In this document: piece after piece, positions 7,820 through 14,754 of the stretch
Layout: every line of letters begins with the position of its first letter
How positions within the stretch are numbered: the first letter of the stretch is position 1
From: Candidatus Saccharimonadota bacterium
Lineage (GTDB): Bacteria > Patescibacteriota > Saccharimonadia > Saccharimonadales > Saccharimonadaceae
Assembly (NCBI GenBank): GCA_027492465.1
Contig: JAPUET010000032.1
Location: 1 to 39,853, forward strand
DNA length: 39,853 nt
Direction: 5' to 3'
Position numbers and translations under genes: made by a program
Notes under the pieces: model-generated
Told to the model about the DNA's origin: nothing
Databases searched by the model: none
What the model saw: the letters and a program-made list of their open reading frames with translations, nothing else

Positions 7820-7879
7820 TTTTTCTGGAACTGAGAACCAAAGCCGAGGAGGATCCCTCGGCGTTTTTCGTTTCAGAAA
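7805..7879 (+). promoter_or_regulatory. Candidate transcription attenuator
   Basis: Three segments can form mutually exclusive helices. TCCTCGGC (7805-7812) pairs with GCCGAGGA (7843-7850) as an antiterminator. GCCGAGG (7843-7849) pairs with CCTCGGC (7856-7862), followed by GTTTTTCG, as an intrinsic terminator. An outer stem (7822-7831 with 7870-7879, one wobble) would stack around the terminator. The first segment lies inside the leader ORF. The hairpin could alternatively be a late terminator for argS. Confidence 0.5.
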
Positions 7880-7927
7880 CCTTTCACAGGCGGGGCGATG
7901 GTCGCCCCCAACGACAAGGAGGAAGTT

Positions 7928-8161
7928 ATGTCCGATCCTGCCATCAAGGAGGCCGTACTCGCAGCCCTGAAGGAGCGTGGTCCTGTCTCCGCGACCTCGT
8001 ACCGCGGACTGCGGGACCAGCTGGGCCTGCAGTGCACCCTCACCCAATTCTCGAAGGCGGTGAGGTCGCTGCACTACAAGCCCGGGGCTCGCCGCCTCCA
8101 GCTCAGCAGCTGGCGGGGCGTGGAAGGAGAGACGCGCTTCTGGCGTGTCTCTCCCCTCTGA
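7928..8161 (+). CDS. Small GC-rich basic protein, unknown function (77 aa)
   Basis: A 77-residue protein beginning MSDPAIKEAVLAALKERG. Its helical segment with SATSYRGLRDQLGL and LTQFSKAVRSLHY could form a small helix-turn-helix or winged-helix fold, and the C-terminus FWRVSPL would be a final strand; this is a guess from pattern only. Codons are strongly G/C-ending, unlike its neighbours. The start at 7928 follows a perfect AAGGAGG site (7916-7922); an ATG at 7898 lies inside a hairpin and lacks an SD. The SD is complementary to a 15-nt element 320 nt downstream. The 3' end of the coding sequence itself folds into a long hairpin (GGAGAGAC with GTCTCTCC). Likely acquired from a GC-rich source. 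Confidence 0.65.
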   Translation: MSDPAIKEAVLAALKERGPVSATSYRGLRDQLGLQCTLTQFSKAVRSLHYKPGARRLQLSSWRGVEGETRFWRVSPL

Positions 8162-8167
8162 GGATAG

Positions 8168-8247
8168 GCTAGCTAGATTACCATCTGGCTAGGGCTCCGG
8201 AGGACAGTAGTAGGTGATCCCGAACCTGTTCTCCGGGGTTCGACCCC
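8168..8247 (+). other. Structured 3' untranslated element
   Basis: Downstream of the GC-rich gene the RNA can form a 10-bp hairpin (CTAGCTAGAT with ATCTGGCTAG, loop TACC), then a second arm pairing CCGGAGGAC with GTTCTCCGG around an inner AGGT/ACCT stem, then GGGG-TTCGA-CCCC. It does not fit a tRNA. A noncoding RNA or an mRNA stability element are both possible. Confidence 0.4.
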
Positions 8248-8275
8248 AACTTCCTCCTTGTCATTTCTCACACAA

Positions 8276-8303
8276 TTGTTTACTCTAGATTCAAAATTAT
8301 ATA
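8276..8303 (+). promoter_or_regulatory. Probable mscL promoter
   Basis: TTGTTT (8276-8281), a 16-bp spacer and TATATA (8298-8303) precede mscL. The AGGAG at 8304-8308 would then sit at the transcription start, so the exact start site is uncertain. Confidence 0.4.
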
Positions 8304-8319
8304 AGGAGATTATAGACTA

Positions 8320-8730
8320 ATGGCTGAAACGAAAACAGCGAAAAGTAAAGTAGCGGTAGCACGTGCAAAAGCTCAGGAACGTGCGACCAAGATGAAGGAC
8401 GGCGCTAAGGGTCATGGTAGTGGGTTTGTAGATTTTATTCGTACTCAAGGAGTGGTTGGCCTAGCGGTGGGCTTGGCGATTGGTGCTGCAGCTGGCGATA
8501 CCGTAAAGAAACTTGTTGAGGGCTTTATTAACCCAGTAGTACAGTTTATTGTTGGTTCACAATCAGCACTCGCGAGTGCAGAGTGGAAACTTGAATTACT
8601 GGGCCGCGAGGCTGACTTTAAGTGGGGTGCGTTTGTTAGCTCGCTTATCACTCTGCTCGCAACGGCACTGGTGATTTATTTGATTATTCATTGGCTCAAG
8701 CTAGATAAGCTCGATAAGAAGAAAGATTAA
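8320..8730 (+). CDS. mscL: Large-conductance mechanosensitive channel MscL
   Basis: This 136-residue membrane protein opens under membrane tension and protects against osmotic downshock. The first transmembrane helix carries the family signature FIRTQGVVGLAVGLAIGAA (family: F..RGNVxDLAVGxIIG). The second, SSLITLLATALVIYLIIHWL, follows a short periplasmic loop. The N-terminus has an extra ~33-residue Lys/Ala-rich stretch before the amphipathic helix, longer than usual. A basic C-terminus completes it. An AGGAG lies 11 nt upstream of the ATG. It sits between two GC-rich foreign-looking genes but has the composition of the rest of the window. Confidence 0.85.
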   Translation: MAETKTAKSKVAVARAKAQERATKMKDGAKGHGSGFVDFIRTQGVVGLAVGLAIGAAAGDTVKKLVEGFINPVVQFIVGSQSALASAEWKLELLGREADFKWGAFVSSLITLLATALVIYLIIHWLKLDKLDKKKD

Positions 8731-8751
8731 GGATTAGATACCGCTTTACCT

Positions 8752-8782
8752 AAAGAGGTCACCAAACCGGTGACCTCTTTGT
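8752..8782 (+). terminator. Intrinsic terminator after mscL
   Basis: A perfect 12-bp stem (8752-8763 with 8769-8780) around a 5-nt AAACC loop ends in TTTG. Because of the flanking A's it might work weakly in both directions. Confidence 0.75.
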
Positions 8783-8804
8783 AGGGTGAGTAAGTTTTAT
8801 AAAC

Positions 8805-8826
8805 AAAAAATCGCCCGGGTGGGCGA
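8805..8826 (-). terminator. Intrinsic terminator for the minus-strand GC-rich gene
   Basis: On the minus strand, stem TCGCCC/GGGCGA (8821-8826 with 8811-8816, 4-nt loop) is followed by TTTTTT. It lies 70 nt after the stop of the 8897-9274 gene. Confidence 0.7.
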
Positions 8827-8853
8827 GGAATTAACTAGCTTGTAGTGCTGCGT

Positions 8854-8887
8854 GGGCGCGCCGCGGGATTGCTCCCGCGACGCGCCC
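8854..8887. repeat. Very stable GC-rich hairpin
   Basis: GGGCGCG (8854-8860) pairs with CGCGCCC (8881-8887), then a 2x2 internal loop, then GCGGGA with TCCCGC around a TTGC tetraloop. It lies between the minus-strand GC-rich gene and its terminator and could block 3' exonucleases or be a protein-binding site. Confidence 0.6.
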
Positions 8888-8896
8888 GATCCGGAC

Positions 8897-9274
8897 TCAA
8901 GCCACGCGTGCGAGGCGCAGCTCCGGCCGGCGTCGGCCGCTGTTTGTCCCGAGACGACCGGCTCGGTCGTACTTCTGGGACTTGCGGCGCGACCCGGTGG
9001 TCGGCACGGCCAGGCCGATCTCGAGCCGGTACCGGCTGGCCTTCAGGAGGTCCTTCTCCTGAAGGCCGTCCAGTGCCATCTGGATGACGACGTCCTGCTG
9101 TGCGCGGCACTTGCCAATGTCGCACTTCCGGAACATCCTCCTCCGGATGAAGTTGACGGCCGGTTCGTCGTCCGTGTTGGGTATGCCGTTGTACCGCTGG
9201 GCGATGCCCAAGATACGGCCGGTCGCGATGGCCAGCATTGCCTCGGTCGGACGAAACGCGATGGACTTTGACAT
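8897..9274 (-). CDS. GC-rich basic protein of unknown function (125 aa)
   Basis: A 125-residue protein beginning MSKSIAFRPTEAMLAIATGR, with a conspicuous RRRMFRKCDIGKC segment and a very basic C-terminal third (GRRRPELRLARVA). I do not recognise it; the basic character suggests nucleic-acid or ribosome binding. Codon use is strongly GC-ending, as in 7928-8161 and unlike neighbours. The start is supported by GAGGAG (9279-9284) 4 nt upstream on the minus strand, a plausible promoter beyond that, and a hairpin plus terminator after the stop. A long plus-strand ORF over the same bases (8852-9271) lacks such signals and is probably a GC artefact. Confidence 0.55.
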   Translation of the reverse strand: MSKSIAFRPTEAMLAIATGRILGIAQRYNGIPNTDDEPAVNFIRRRMFRKCDIGKCRAQQDVVIQMALDGLQEKDLLKASRYRLEIGLAVPTTGSRRKSQKYDRAGRLGTNSGRRRPELRLARVA

Positions 9275-9290
9275 GAGTCTCCTCGGTCAG

Positions 9291-9308
9291 CCTAGGGGGA
9301 TACCTAGG
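9291..9308. repeat. CCTAGG inverted repeat in the 5' leader
   Basis: Two palindromic CCTAGG hexamers (9291-9296, 9303-9308) separated by 6 nt lie between promoter and SD of the minus-strand GC-rich gene. They may be a leader hairpin or an operator. Confidence 0.4.
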
Positions 9309-9316
9309 ATTTATTT

Positions 9317-9344
9317 ATTTTATCACAAATCATACAAAAAGCAA
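9317..9344 (-). promoter_or_regulatory. Probable promoter of the 8897-9274 gene
   Basis: On the minus strand TTGCTT (9344-9339), 16-bp spacer, TAAAAT (9322-9317). The leader would be about 36 nt and include a CCTAGG hairpin and the SD. Confidence 0.4.
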
Positions 9345-9411
9345 TAGCTGAGGATGTATTTTTAAAGTCTTTTACAAATTGGCGAAATCGAGCCTCAACC
9401 AACAGAGGTGG

Positions 9412-9417
9412 TATAAT
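9412..9417 (+). promoter_or_regulatory. Extended -10 box of orn
   Basis: TGG-TATAAT ends exactly 6 nt before ATG 9424, predicting a leaderless transcript. Confidence 0.6.
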
Positions 9418-9423
9418 AGCCTT

Positions 9424-9972
9424 ATGACAAAACCCGCCTTTAAACCAAAATACATCCTTTGGATGGACCTCGAGATGACCGGACTGGATCCGGCTGAAGA
9501 CCGTATACTCGAGGTAGGAGCCATTATTACCGATTGGGATTTTACAGAAGTTGCGAGTTTTGAGGCGGTAAAAAAGGTGGGGCCTGCTCTTGTAAAGAAA
9601 CGAATGGTGGGAGACTTTTGGGAGCAAAATGCTAACACGCGTGATGCATTAATTGCTCAGAATGAACTCGGCAAGAACGGCCGTACGATAGAAAATGAAT
9701 TACTAGCATTTATTGATGAGTATATTGGCACCGAAGGCAAAGTGCTTCTTGGGGGGAATTCAATCCATCAAGACAGACGTTTTATTGTGAACGAATGGCC
9801 ACGGCTTGACGAGAGGTTGCATTACCGTATGCTTGATGTAACTGCTTGGAAGGTGGTATTTGAAGGAAAATATGGCAAAAAGTTTGCAAAACCCGAGACG
9901 CACAGGGCGCTCAGTGACATTCGCGGCTCGATTGAAGAGCTAAAATATTATTTGAAAAAGGTAAAAGCATGA
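9424..9972 (+). CDS. orn: Oligoribonuclease (DEDDh 3'-5' exonuclease)
   Basis: This 182-residue enzyme degrades 2-5 nt RNA oligomers to mononucleotides, finishing RNA turnover begun by PNPase and RNase J encoded later in the window. The DEDD motifs are visible: WMDLEMTGLDP (Exo I), then HQDRRFIV (Exo II, in a GNSIHQDRRF context typical of Orn) and HRALSDIRGSIEEL (Exo III with the catalytic His and Asp). Length matches the family. The start at 9424 follows a -10 box by 6 nt; an upstream start at 9379 would precede the promoter. It overlaps the next gene by ATGA. Confidence 0.93.
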   Translation: MTKPAFKPKYILWMDLEMTGLDPAEDRILEVGAIITDWDFTEVASFEAVKKVGPALVKKRMVGDFWEQNANTRDALIAQNELGKNGRTIENELLAFIDEYIGTEGKVLLGGNSIHQDRRFIVNEWPRLDERLHYRMLDVTAWKVVFEGKYGKKFAKPETHRALSDIRGSIEELKYYLKKVKA

Positions 9973-10310
9973 ACCATAAACAGCTGGAGGAGTATTTGCT
10001 CAGTTTTTCAGGTGCATGGCTGGACTATCCGTTTGGAGAAGGAACGGCAGTATATAAAGTGGGCCATAAGGACGTGCCTGGGCAGAATGAAAAGATGTTC
10101 GCGATCATCGCCGAGAATTCAAAGCCACTGCAGGTGAGTTTAAAATGCGATCCTCAGCTGGCCGTGCATTTACGCGAAAAATACGAGACGGTTGTGCCAG
10201 GCTATCACTTGAATAAAAAGCACTGGAATACGATTATTTGCACTGGGCAGCTGGGTGATGATGAAATACAAGACCTTGCGCGCCTCAGTTACCGACTCGT
10301 TACCGAGTAG
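9969..10310 (+). CDS. MmcQ/YjbR family protein
   Basis: This 113-residue protein has the family core: a GAWLDYPFGEG opening, KMFAIIAE, VSLKCDP, then the PGYHLNKKHWNTI signature. YjbR-like proteins adopt a CyaY-like fold and have been called DNA-binding, but their role is not established. It is translationally coupled to orn through a 4-bp ATGA overlap and its 3' end overlaps the converging membrane-protein gene by 11 bp. Confidence 0.85.
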   Translation: MNHKQLEEYLLSFSGAWLDYPFGEGTAVYKVGHKDVPGQNEKMFAIIAENSKPLQVSLKCDPQLAVHLREKYETVVPGYHLNKKHWNTIICTGQLGDDEIQDLARLSYRLVTE

Positions 10311-11007
10311 GACTAGATTCGAACTTGTCGTATACCTTGAGAATGGTGTCGATATTTTCGGTAGCGCTTTTGACAAAGCCCAGGATTTCTTCGTTTTTGG
10401 TGCTGCGTTTTAGTTTGGCCAAGCTACTTTTAAGTAGGGTAAGCTCGTAGGTCATTTGGCTGGTATAAATAGTGTCGAGCGTGCCACGCTGATATGATTC
10501 ATCAAGCGTTTTTGTAAGTGTTTCTTGGTAGGTTTTTTCGGTTTTGGTGGCGTTGGATTTTTCGCTTGTTTTGATTTTTCGGTCGGTAAGAATTGTTTGA
10601 ATGTCGGTTTTCATAGAGGTAAGCGACGAGCTAAGCGAGGCATTCGCTTCGGAAATAACCGTCTCTTTAAGGTGAGACTGCTGGGCTTCGGTAACGGTTT
10701 TTAGCGTGGCAATACGCGCCGCAACAGTGGGTAGCTGTTCGTTAACATTTGGACCGCCGGCACTTGAGATGAGAATGATGCCAAAGAGTGCAGAAATCAG
10801 CACGCCGCCAATGAGCGCGATAACCGCAAAACGATTGACGGTTTTTTGCTCTTTTGGCGCAATTTGATTGAGGTAGTCGACACTGTAGCTTGGCGTGCTT
10901 TGTTCTGAAGACGCCGCTTGCCAGCCGTTCGTATTGACTGGAGGCATACTACTAGAAGTGCCCTGGGGGCTTTGAGGCGGTTGTGAGTAGCGTCCGTCAG
11001 GATTCAT
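10300..11007 (-). CDS. Single-pass membrane protein with Ser/Thr-rich helical domain
   Basis: A 235-residue protein I do not recognise. The first ~50 residues are Pro/Ser/Gln-rich and disordered. One transmembrane helix follows around residues 62-82 (FAVIALIGGVLISALFGIIL), then a ~150-residue Lys/Ser/Thr-rich helical region, probably extracytoplasmic. A similar plan (one helix plus helical outer domain) is seen in the 35209-36036 protein. The start at 11007 is supported by a TTTAAT box ending 6 nt upstream; a 52-residue longer reading would be divergent over the dnaG promoter. Confidence 0.6.
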   Translation of the reverse strand: MNPDGRYSQPPQSPQGTSSSMPPVNTNGWQAASSEQSTPSYSVDYLNQIAPKEQKTVNRFAVIALIGGVLISALFGIILISSAGGPNVNEQLPTVAARIATLKTVTEAQQSHLKETVISEANASLSSSLTSMKTDIQTILTDRKIKTSEKSNATKTEKTYQETLTKTLDESYQRGTLDTIYTSQMTYELTLLKSSLAKLKRSTKNEEILGFVKSATENIDTILKVYDKFESSPTR

Positions 11008-11013
11008 AGTTCT

Positions 11014-11019
11014 ATTAAA
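11014..11019 (-). promoter_or_regulatory. -10 box of the 10300-11007 membrane protein gene
   Basis: TTTAAT on the minus strand ends 6 nt before ATG 11007. Confidence 0.45.
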
Positions 11020-11079
11020 GCATAACCACCTCTTGAGGGAAAGATGCGATAAAAGGTGGAGCAAGTTATGGTCAGGAGG

Positions 11080-11085
11080 TATACT
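11080..11085 (+). promoter_or_regulatory. -10 box of the dnaG-rpoD operon
   Basis: TATACT ends exactly 6 nt before ATG 11092; no clear -35 is seen. Confidence 0.55.
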
Positions 11086-11091
11086 AAGGTT

Positions 11092-12840
11092 ATGCAGGGA
11101 GAGGTGAAGGAGGAAATTCGCGCACGGCTCAATATTGAGGATGTGGTTGGCGAATATGTGCACCTAAAGCGTGCTGGGCGGAACTTTAAAGGTCTAAGCC
11201 CTTTTAGCGGCGAGAAAACGCCGAGTTTTTTTGTAAGCCCTGATAAAAACATATGGCATGATTTTTCAAGTAACAAGGGCGGTGACATTTTTGCCTTTGT
11301 CATGGAGGTAGAGGGAGTTGATTTTCGTGGTGCCTTAGAGCAATTGGCGCGAAAAGCGGGCATAGAACTTGCCGATTACGAATCGGCAGGCGCAAAACAA
11401 TTGGCAGCGCGAAAAAAGCGTTTAATTGAGGCCAATGAACTGGCAGCACGGTACTATCAGCAGTGTTTGCTGCGTAATCAGCATGCGATTGAGTATGTGT
11501 TTAAAACACGCAGGCTTTCTAAGCGAGTGGTGCAAGATTTTCAGATTGGCTACGCCCCCGACACGGGCATGGCATTAACCAATACACTGATAAAACGCGG
11601 GTTCAATAAAAAAGAAATAGCCGACGCAGGGCTTTCGAACCGTTATGGTGGCGATATGTTCCGTGGCCGTATGATGGTGCCGCTGATGGACGGGACGGGG
11701 CAGGTAATTGGATTTACCGGCCGCATAATTGGCGATGTGCCCAATGCGCCAAAATACCTGAATACACCGCAAACTCTCATTTATGACAAAAGCCGACATA
11801 TTTTTGCATTGAGTCAGGCAAAAGAAGCGATTCGAAATAGCGAATATGTGGTGGTGGTAGAGGGAAACCTTGATGTAGTGAGTAGTCACCAGGCGGGTGT
11901 TCGCCAAACGGTGGCGACAGCGGGCACGGCGATGACCGAACCGCATCTGCGCGCCCTCAAGCGCTTGACGGGCGATGTGCGCCTTGCGTATGACGGTGAT
12001 AAGGCCGGCGTGGCAGCAACCGAGCGAGCGATTGCGATTGCCGCGCAAGTTGGCGTCGATTTAACGATTGTGAGCTTGCCGGAAGGCGCCAAAGACCCTG
12101 ACGAACTAATTCAGAGTGATCCGCGCAAGTGGCAGCGGGCGATTGACGATGCGACACCCGCAATTGACTGGATTTTGGCGCAGTATTCCGAGCGCGTTGA
12201 TATGAGCACCGCCGTAGGCAAGCGCGCCTTTACAACGGCCGGCCTGACACTCACCCAAACTTTGCCGGACCCGGTAGAGCAAGAACATTACGAGCAAAAG
12301 ATTGCCGAAATGGTGGGGAGCTCACTAGAGGCTGTGCGCGCAAAAGCGGCACAGAACGGTACCGACGCAAAACAGTTAAAGCCAATAAAATCTACTACTG
12401 AAGCGCCAGTGGTTAATTATGTGTACGAAGACGATGTGCTCTCGCTCGCAGCGGTTGACGGCCCAAGCCAAGAGCTATTTGCCCACGCCAATATAGACCT
12501 ATTTCATGAGGCACATCGCCAAGCGTTGGCTCGCTACTATGCAGCGCATCCCGGGACAGTCTTGAGTACTACTCCAAAAGAGTTGCAAAAATATGATACC
12601 TATGTAAAAATAGTCCTATTACGCGCTGATGAGCGATACGCGGATATGGACGGCAACGACCGTTACTATGAAGCCGCACGACTCTTACGGCAGATAGAAC
12701 ACGAATACAAGAAACAAACCCAAGGAAAACTTATTGCTGAACTGCGTGATGCTGAAGCTGCGGACGATGAATCGCGAGCTGATGAATTGCGTGGACAGCT
12801 GAACCAATTAATTAAGGAGATAGCGCGTGGCAAACGATGA
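11092..12840 (+). CDS. dnaG: DNA primase DnaG lacking zinc-finger ligands
   Basis: This 582-residue primase makes RNA primers at the replication fork. The N-terminal CHC2 domain is recognisable ([17 protein letters not shown], then [11 protein letters not shown]), but the ligands expected as C-P-F-H and C-F-G-C are Ser/Ser and Asp/Ser-Asn, so all four zinc ligands appear lost. The core follows with a TOPRIM segment [17 protein letters not shown], then GTAMTEPH and [13 protein letters not shown], which retain the acidic metal residues. The C-terminal ~170 residues are less conserved and should contact helicase. The start at 11092 follows the -10 box by 6 nt. It overlaps rpoD by 14 bp, the classic dnaG-rpoD arrangement. 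Confidence 0.92.
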   Translation: MQGEVKEEIRARLNIEDVVGEYVHLKRAGRNFKGLSPFSGEKTPSFFVSPDKNIWHDFSSNKGGDIFAFVMEVEGVDFRGALEQLARKAGIELADYESAGAKQLAARKKRLIEANELAARYYQQCLLRNQHAIEYVFKTRRLSKRVVQDFQIGYAPDTGMALTNTLIKRGFNKKEIADAGLSNRYGGDMFRGRMMVPLMDGTGQVIGFTGRIIGDVPNAPKYLNTPQTLIYDKSRHIFALSQAKEAIRNSEYVVVVEGNLDVVSSHQAGVRQTVATAGTAMTEPHLRALKRLTGDVRLAYDGDKAGVAATERAIAIAAQVGVDLTIVSLPEGAKDPDELIQSDPRKWQRAIDDATPAIDWILAQYSERVDMSTAVGKRAFTTAGLTLTQTLPDPVEQEHYEQKIAEMVGSSLEAVRAKAAQNGTDAKQLKPIKSTTEAPVVNYVYEDDVLSLAAVDGPSQELFAHANIDLFHEAHRQALARYYAAHPGTVLSTTPKELQKYDTYVKIVLLRADERYADMDGNDRYYEAARLLRQIEHEYKKQTQGKLIAELRDAEAADDESRADELRGQLNQLIKEIARGKR

Positions 12841-13822
12841 TCAGCTGCCTGAAGATGCACAAGATAGTAACGAAGAAGAACTGGTAACGCCGGATTTTGA
12901 CGAACCGGCAATTGATGAACTTATCGATGAAGATGAAGATACACCTGAAGATATTTTAAATTCTGGCCAGTATTTTGATGACATTTCCGATGATTCGGTG
13001 CGGTTGCACCTTCGTGAAATTGGTAAAATCCCGCTTCTTAACGCCGAAGAAGAGCTGGCGCTTGCTCAACGAGTTGTGGCTGGTGATAAAAAGGCAAAAG
13101 ACAAAATGGCCGAGGCAAATATGCGACTTGTCGTGAGTATTGCAAAGCGCTATAGCGGCCGTGGGCTTGATTTCCTTGATCTCATTCAAGAAGGTCATAC
13201 CGGCCTTCTTCGCGCCGTTGAAAAGTTTGATCCCGACAAAGGGTTTAAGTTTAGCACTTACGCAACGTGGTGGATTCGCCAAGCAATTACGCGTGCCATT
13301 GCTGACCAAGCGCGAACGATTCGTATTCCGGTACATATGGTTGAAACGATCAATAAGTTGTTAAGAACACAACGACGCATGACTCAAGAACTGAACCGCG
13401 AGCCATCTATTGAAGAGCTTGCTAAAGAGCTTGAGATGGAGCCCGAAAAAGTTGAATACGTCATTAAAATCAAGCAAGATATTTCGAGCCTTGACGCTGG
13501 CGTGGGTCGCGACGGCGAAGATGACGGCGAATCGGTACTCGGTGATTTTATTGTGGATGAAGAGAGCGAAACCCCCGAGACCTCAGCGAGTAACCAGCTC
13601 TTAAAAGAGCAGGTGCAAGCTGTACTTTCAACACTATCTGAACGCGAGCAAAAGATTGTAAAAATGCGTTTTGGCCTAGAAAACGGCAAAAGCCATACGC
13701 TTGAAGAAGTGGGGCAGGAATTTGCCGTGACGCGTGAGCGTATTCGTCAGATCGAGGCCAAAGCGCTTGCGAAACTTCGTAAGCACAAAGACGCAAAAAA
13801 GCTCTACGAATACCTACAGTAA
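12827..13822 (+). CDS. rpoD: Primary sigma factor (sigma-70/SigA)
   Basis: This 331-residue sigma factor directs RNA polymerase to housekeeping promoters such as those listed here. An acidic N-terminal ~45 residues replaces region 1.1. Region 1.2 follows ([16 protein letters not shown]), then region 2 ([20 protein letters not shown] and [14 protein letters not shown]), region 3 ([15 protein letters not shown]), and region 4 with the helix-turn-helix [20 protein letters not shown]. Region 2.2 reads EGHTGL rather than the common EGNIGL. The start is GTG at 12827 with AAGGAGA 7-8 nt upstream, inside the end of dnaG. Confidence 0.95.
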   Translation: MANDDQLPEDAQDSNEEELVTPDFDEPAIDELIDEDEDTPEDILNSGQYFDDISDDSVRLHLREIGKIPLLNAEEELALAQRVVAGDKKAKDKMAEANMRLVVSIAKRYSGRGLDFLDLIQEGHTGLLRAVEKFDPDKGFKFSTYATWWIRQAITRAIADQARTIRIPVHMVETINKLLRTQRRMTQELNREPSIEELAKELEMEPEKVEYVIKIKQDISSLDAGVGRDGEDDGESVLGDFIVDEESETPETSASNQLLKEQVQAVLSTLSEREQKIVKMRFGLENGKSHTLEEVGQEFAVTRERIRQIEAKALAKLRKHKDAKKLYEYLQ

Positions 13823-13831
13823 TCGCTTGGT

Positions 13832-14077
13832 TTATTGTCGAGTCGATAGAATGACAAGGGCGAAAAACCCTAACATCATAATCGAGAGTAAGTTAAATAC
13901 GATACCCAAAACACTGAGCGTTTTTGACGCGCCAGCTCTAGCTAGCTGAATAGTGGAAATAAGAGAAAATATAAGGCCAATTGGCCCAAGGCCTACAAAG
14001 GCTAAGATAATACCCGTAACTCCGGTAGCGTGGCCGGCAGTATTATGGGCGGCGCGAGCGGGCAGAGTATTACTCAC
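13832..14077 (-). CDS. Small two-helix membrane protein (DUF4190-like)
   Basis: An 81-residue membrane protein starting at GTG 14077, overlapping the stop of the upstream kinase gene by 8 bp, so coupled translation is likely. Two hydrophobic segments, GVTGIILAFVGLGPIGLIF and LSVLGIVFNLLSIMMLGFFA, flank a short loop (STIQLARAGAS), the pattern of DUF4190-type small membrane proteins. Function is unknown. A longer frame reaching 14176 lies inside the kinase gene and is not supported. Confidence 0.55.
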   Translation of the reverse strand: MSNTLPARAAHNTAGHATGVTGIILAFVGLGPIGLIFSLISTIQLARAGASKTLSVLGIVFNLLSIMMLGFFALVILSTRQ

Positions 14078-14654
14078 GAAACCTAATTTCTTCGAGCAAA
14101 GCATCGATTCGTTCACGAAATGACTCTGGGTTTGTATCGTTATGCATAAAGTAGTCAGCGACGGCAATCGGGCCACCTTTTTCGAGGTTTTCGATCTCGT
14201 TCCAGTCGCACTTATCTACTTCTTCGGAGGTCATTGGTCGTTCAGGACGAGTTGCCATGCGCTGTTTACGCAGGTGTTTTGGTGTTACGACTGCAACGAC
14301 AGTCATTTCGCCCGGAAATTCGTGCTTTAGTATTTTATATTCAGTCCACGTATAAAGGCCATCGACTATAATTCGGTGCTGACCGGCGGCAATGAGGTCG
14401 TGGATTTCTTGCATGGCACGCTTTACGACATAGTCTTTGCCTTCATGTTCGCGAATATCTTCGCGGAATGTTGCTTCGCGATCCCAATCACTGCCAGGCT
14501 CTATACCCGCTTCACGCATTGCTTTATGTATAATTCCGCCAAAATAGACTTTTGGGTAGCCTTTTGCGGTAAGATATTCAACCGCGGAGGTTTTACCACT
14601 GCCAGTAAGGCCGACGAATGCGAGGAGTTTTACTGAATGTTTATTAGCTGTCAT
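14070..14654 (-). CDS. P-loop nucleotide kinase (dephospho-CoA kinase/AAA_18-like)
   Basis: A 194-residue P-loop protein. Walker A is FVGLTGSGKTSAVEYL near residue 15. A central VDGLYTWTEYKIL and RKQRMATRPERPMTSEE correspond to the strand and LID arginines of dephospho-CoA kinase/UMP-CMP-type folds. The substrate cannot be fixed: dephospho-CoA and dNMPs are alternatives, and the N-terminal TGSGKT context differs from canonical CoaE TGGIGSGKS. The start at 14654 is set by TACAAT ending 6 nt upstream. It is followed by an overlapping small membrane protein gene. Confidence 0.65.
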   Translation of the reverse strand: MTANKHSVKLLAFVGLTGSGKTSAVEYLTAKGYPKVYFGGIIHKAMREAGIEPGSDWDREATFREDIREHEGKDYVVKRAMQEIHDLIAAGQHRIIVDGLYTWTEYKILKHEFPGEMTVVAVVTPKHLRKQRMATRPERPMTSEEVDKCDWNEIENLEKGGPIAVADYFMHNDTNPESFRERIDALLEEIRFRE

Positions 14655-14660
14655 AGCATT

Positions 14661-14666
14661 ATTGTA
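14661..14666 (-). promoter_or_regulatory. Extended -10 box of the P-loop kinase gene
   Basis: TGT-TACAAT on the minus strand ends exactly 6 nt before ATG 14654. Confidence 0.55.
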
Positions 14667-14754
14667 ACAAAACAGTTTCGCTAGTGCTTGCAAACCCCGA
14701 CCTGCTAATCGTACTATACAGTAAAGTAAAATAGGTAAAGAGCGGGGGACTGAG

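Larger units (their letters stand above)
7913..8262. repeat. Perfect 15-bp inverted repeat bracketing the GC-rich gene
   Basis: GACAAGGAGGAAGTT at 7913-7927 has its exact reverse complement at 8248-8262. The left arm contains the Shine-Dalgarno site of the 7928 gene and the right arm lies in its 3' untranslated region. It may be a long-range mRNA helix that hides the ribosome site, or the ends of a small mobile cassette. Confidence 0.7.

Noticed and set aside
8190-8262. tRNA-like segment with GGTTCGACC and a GGAGGA...TTCCTCC pairing
   Set aside because: The T stem cannot form 5 bp, the total length (~59 nt) is too short, and no anticodon arm or D arm fits.
8852-9271. Plus-strand ORF of 139 codons opposite the minus-strand GC-rich gene
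   Set aside because: No SD or promoter at its start; GC-rich DNA lacks stops by composition; the minus-strand reading has SD, promoter and terminator.
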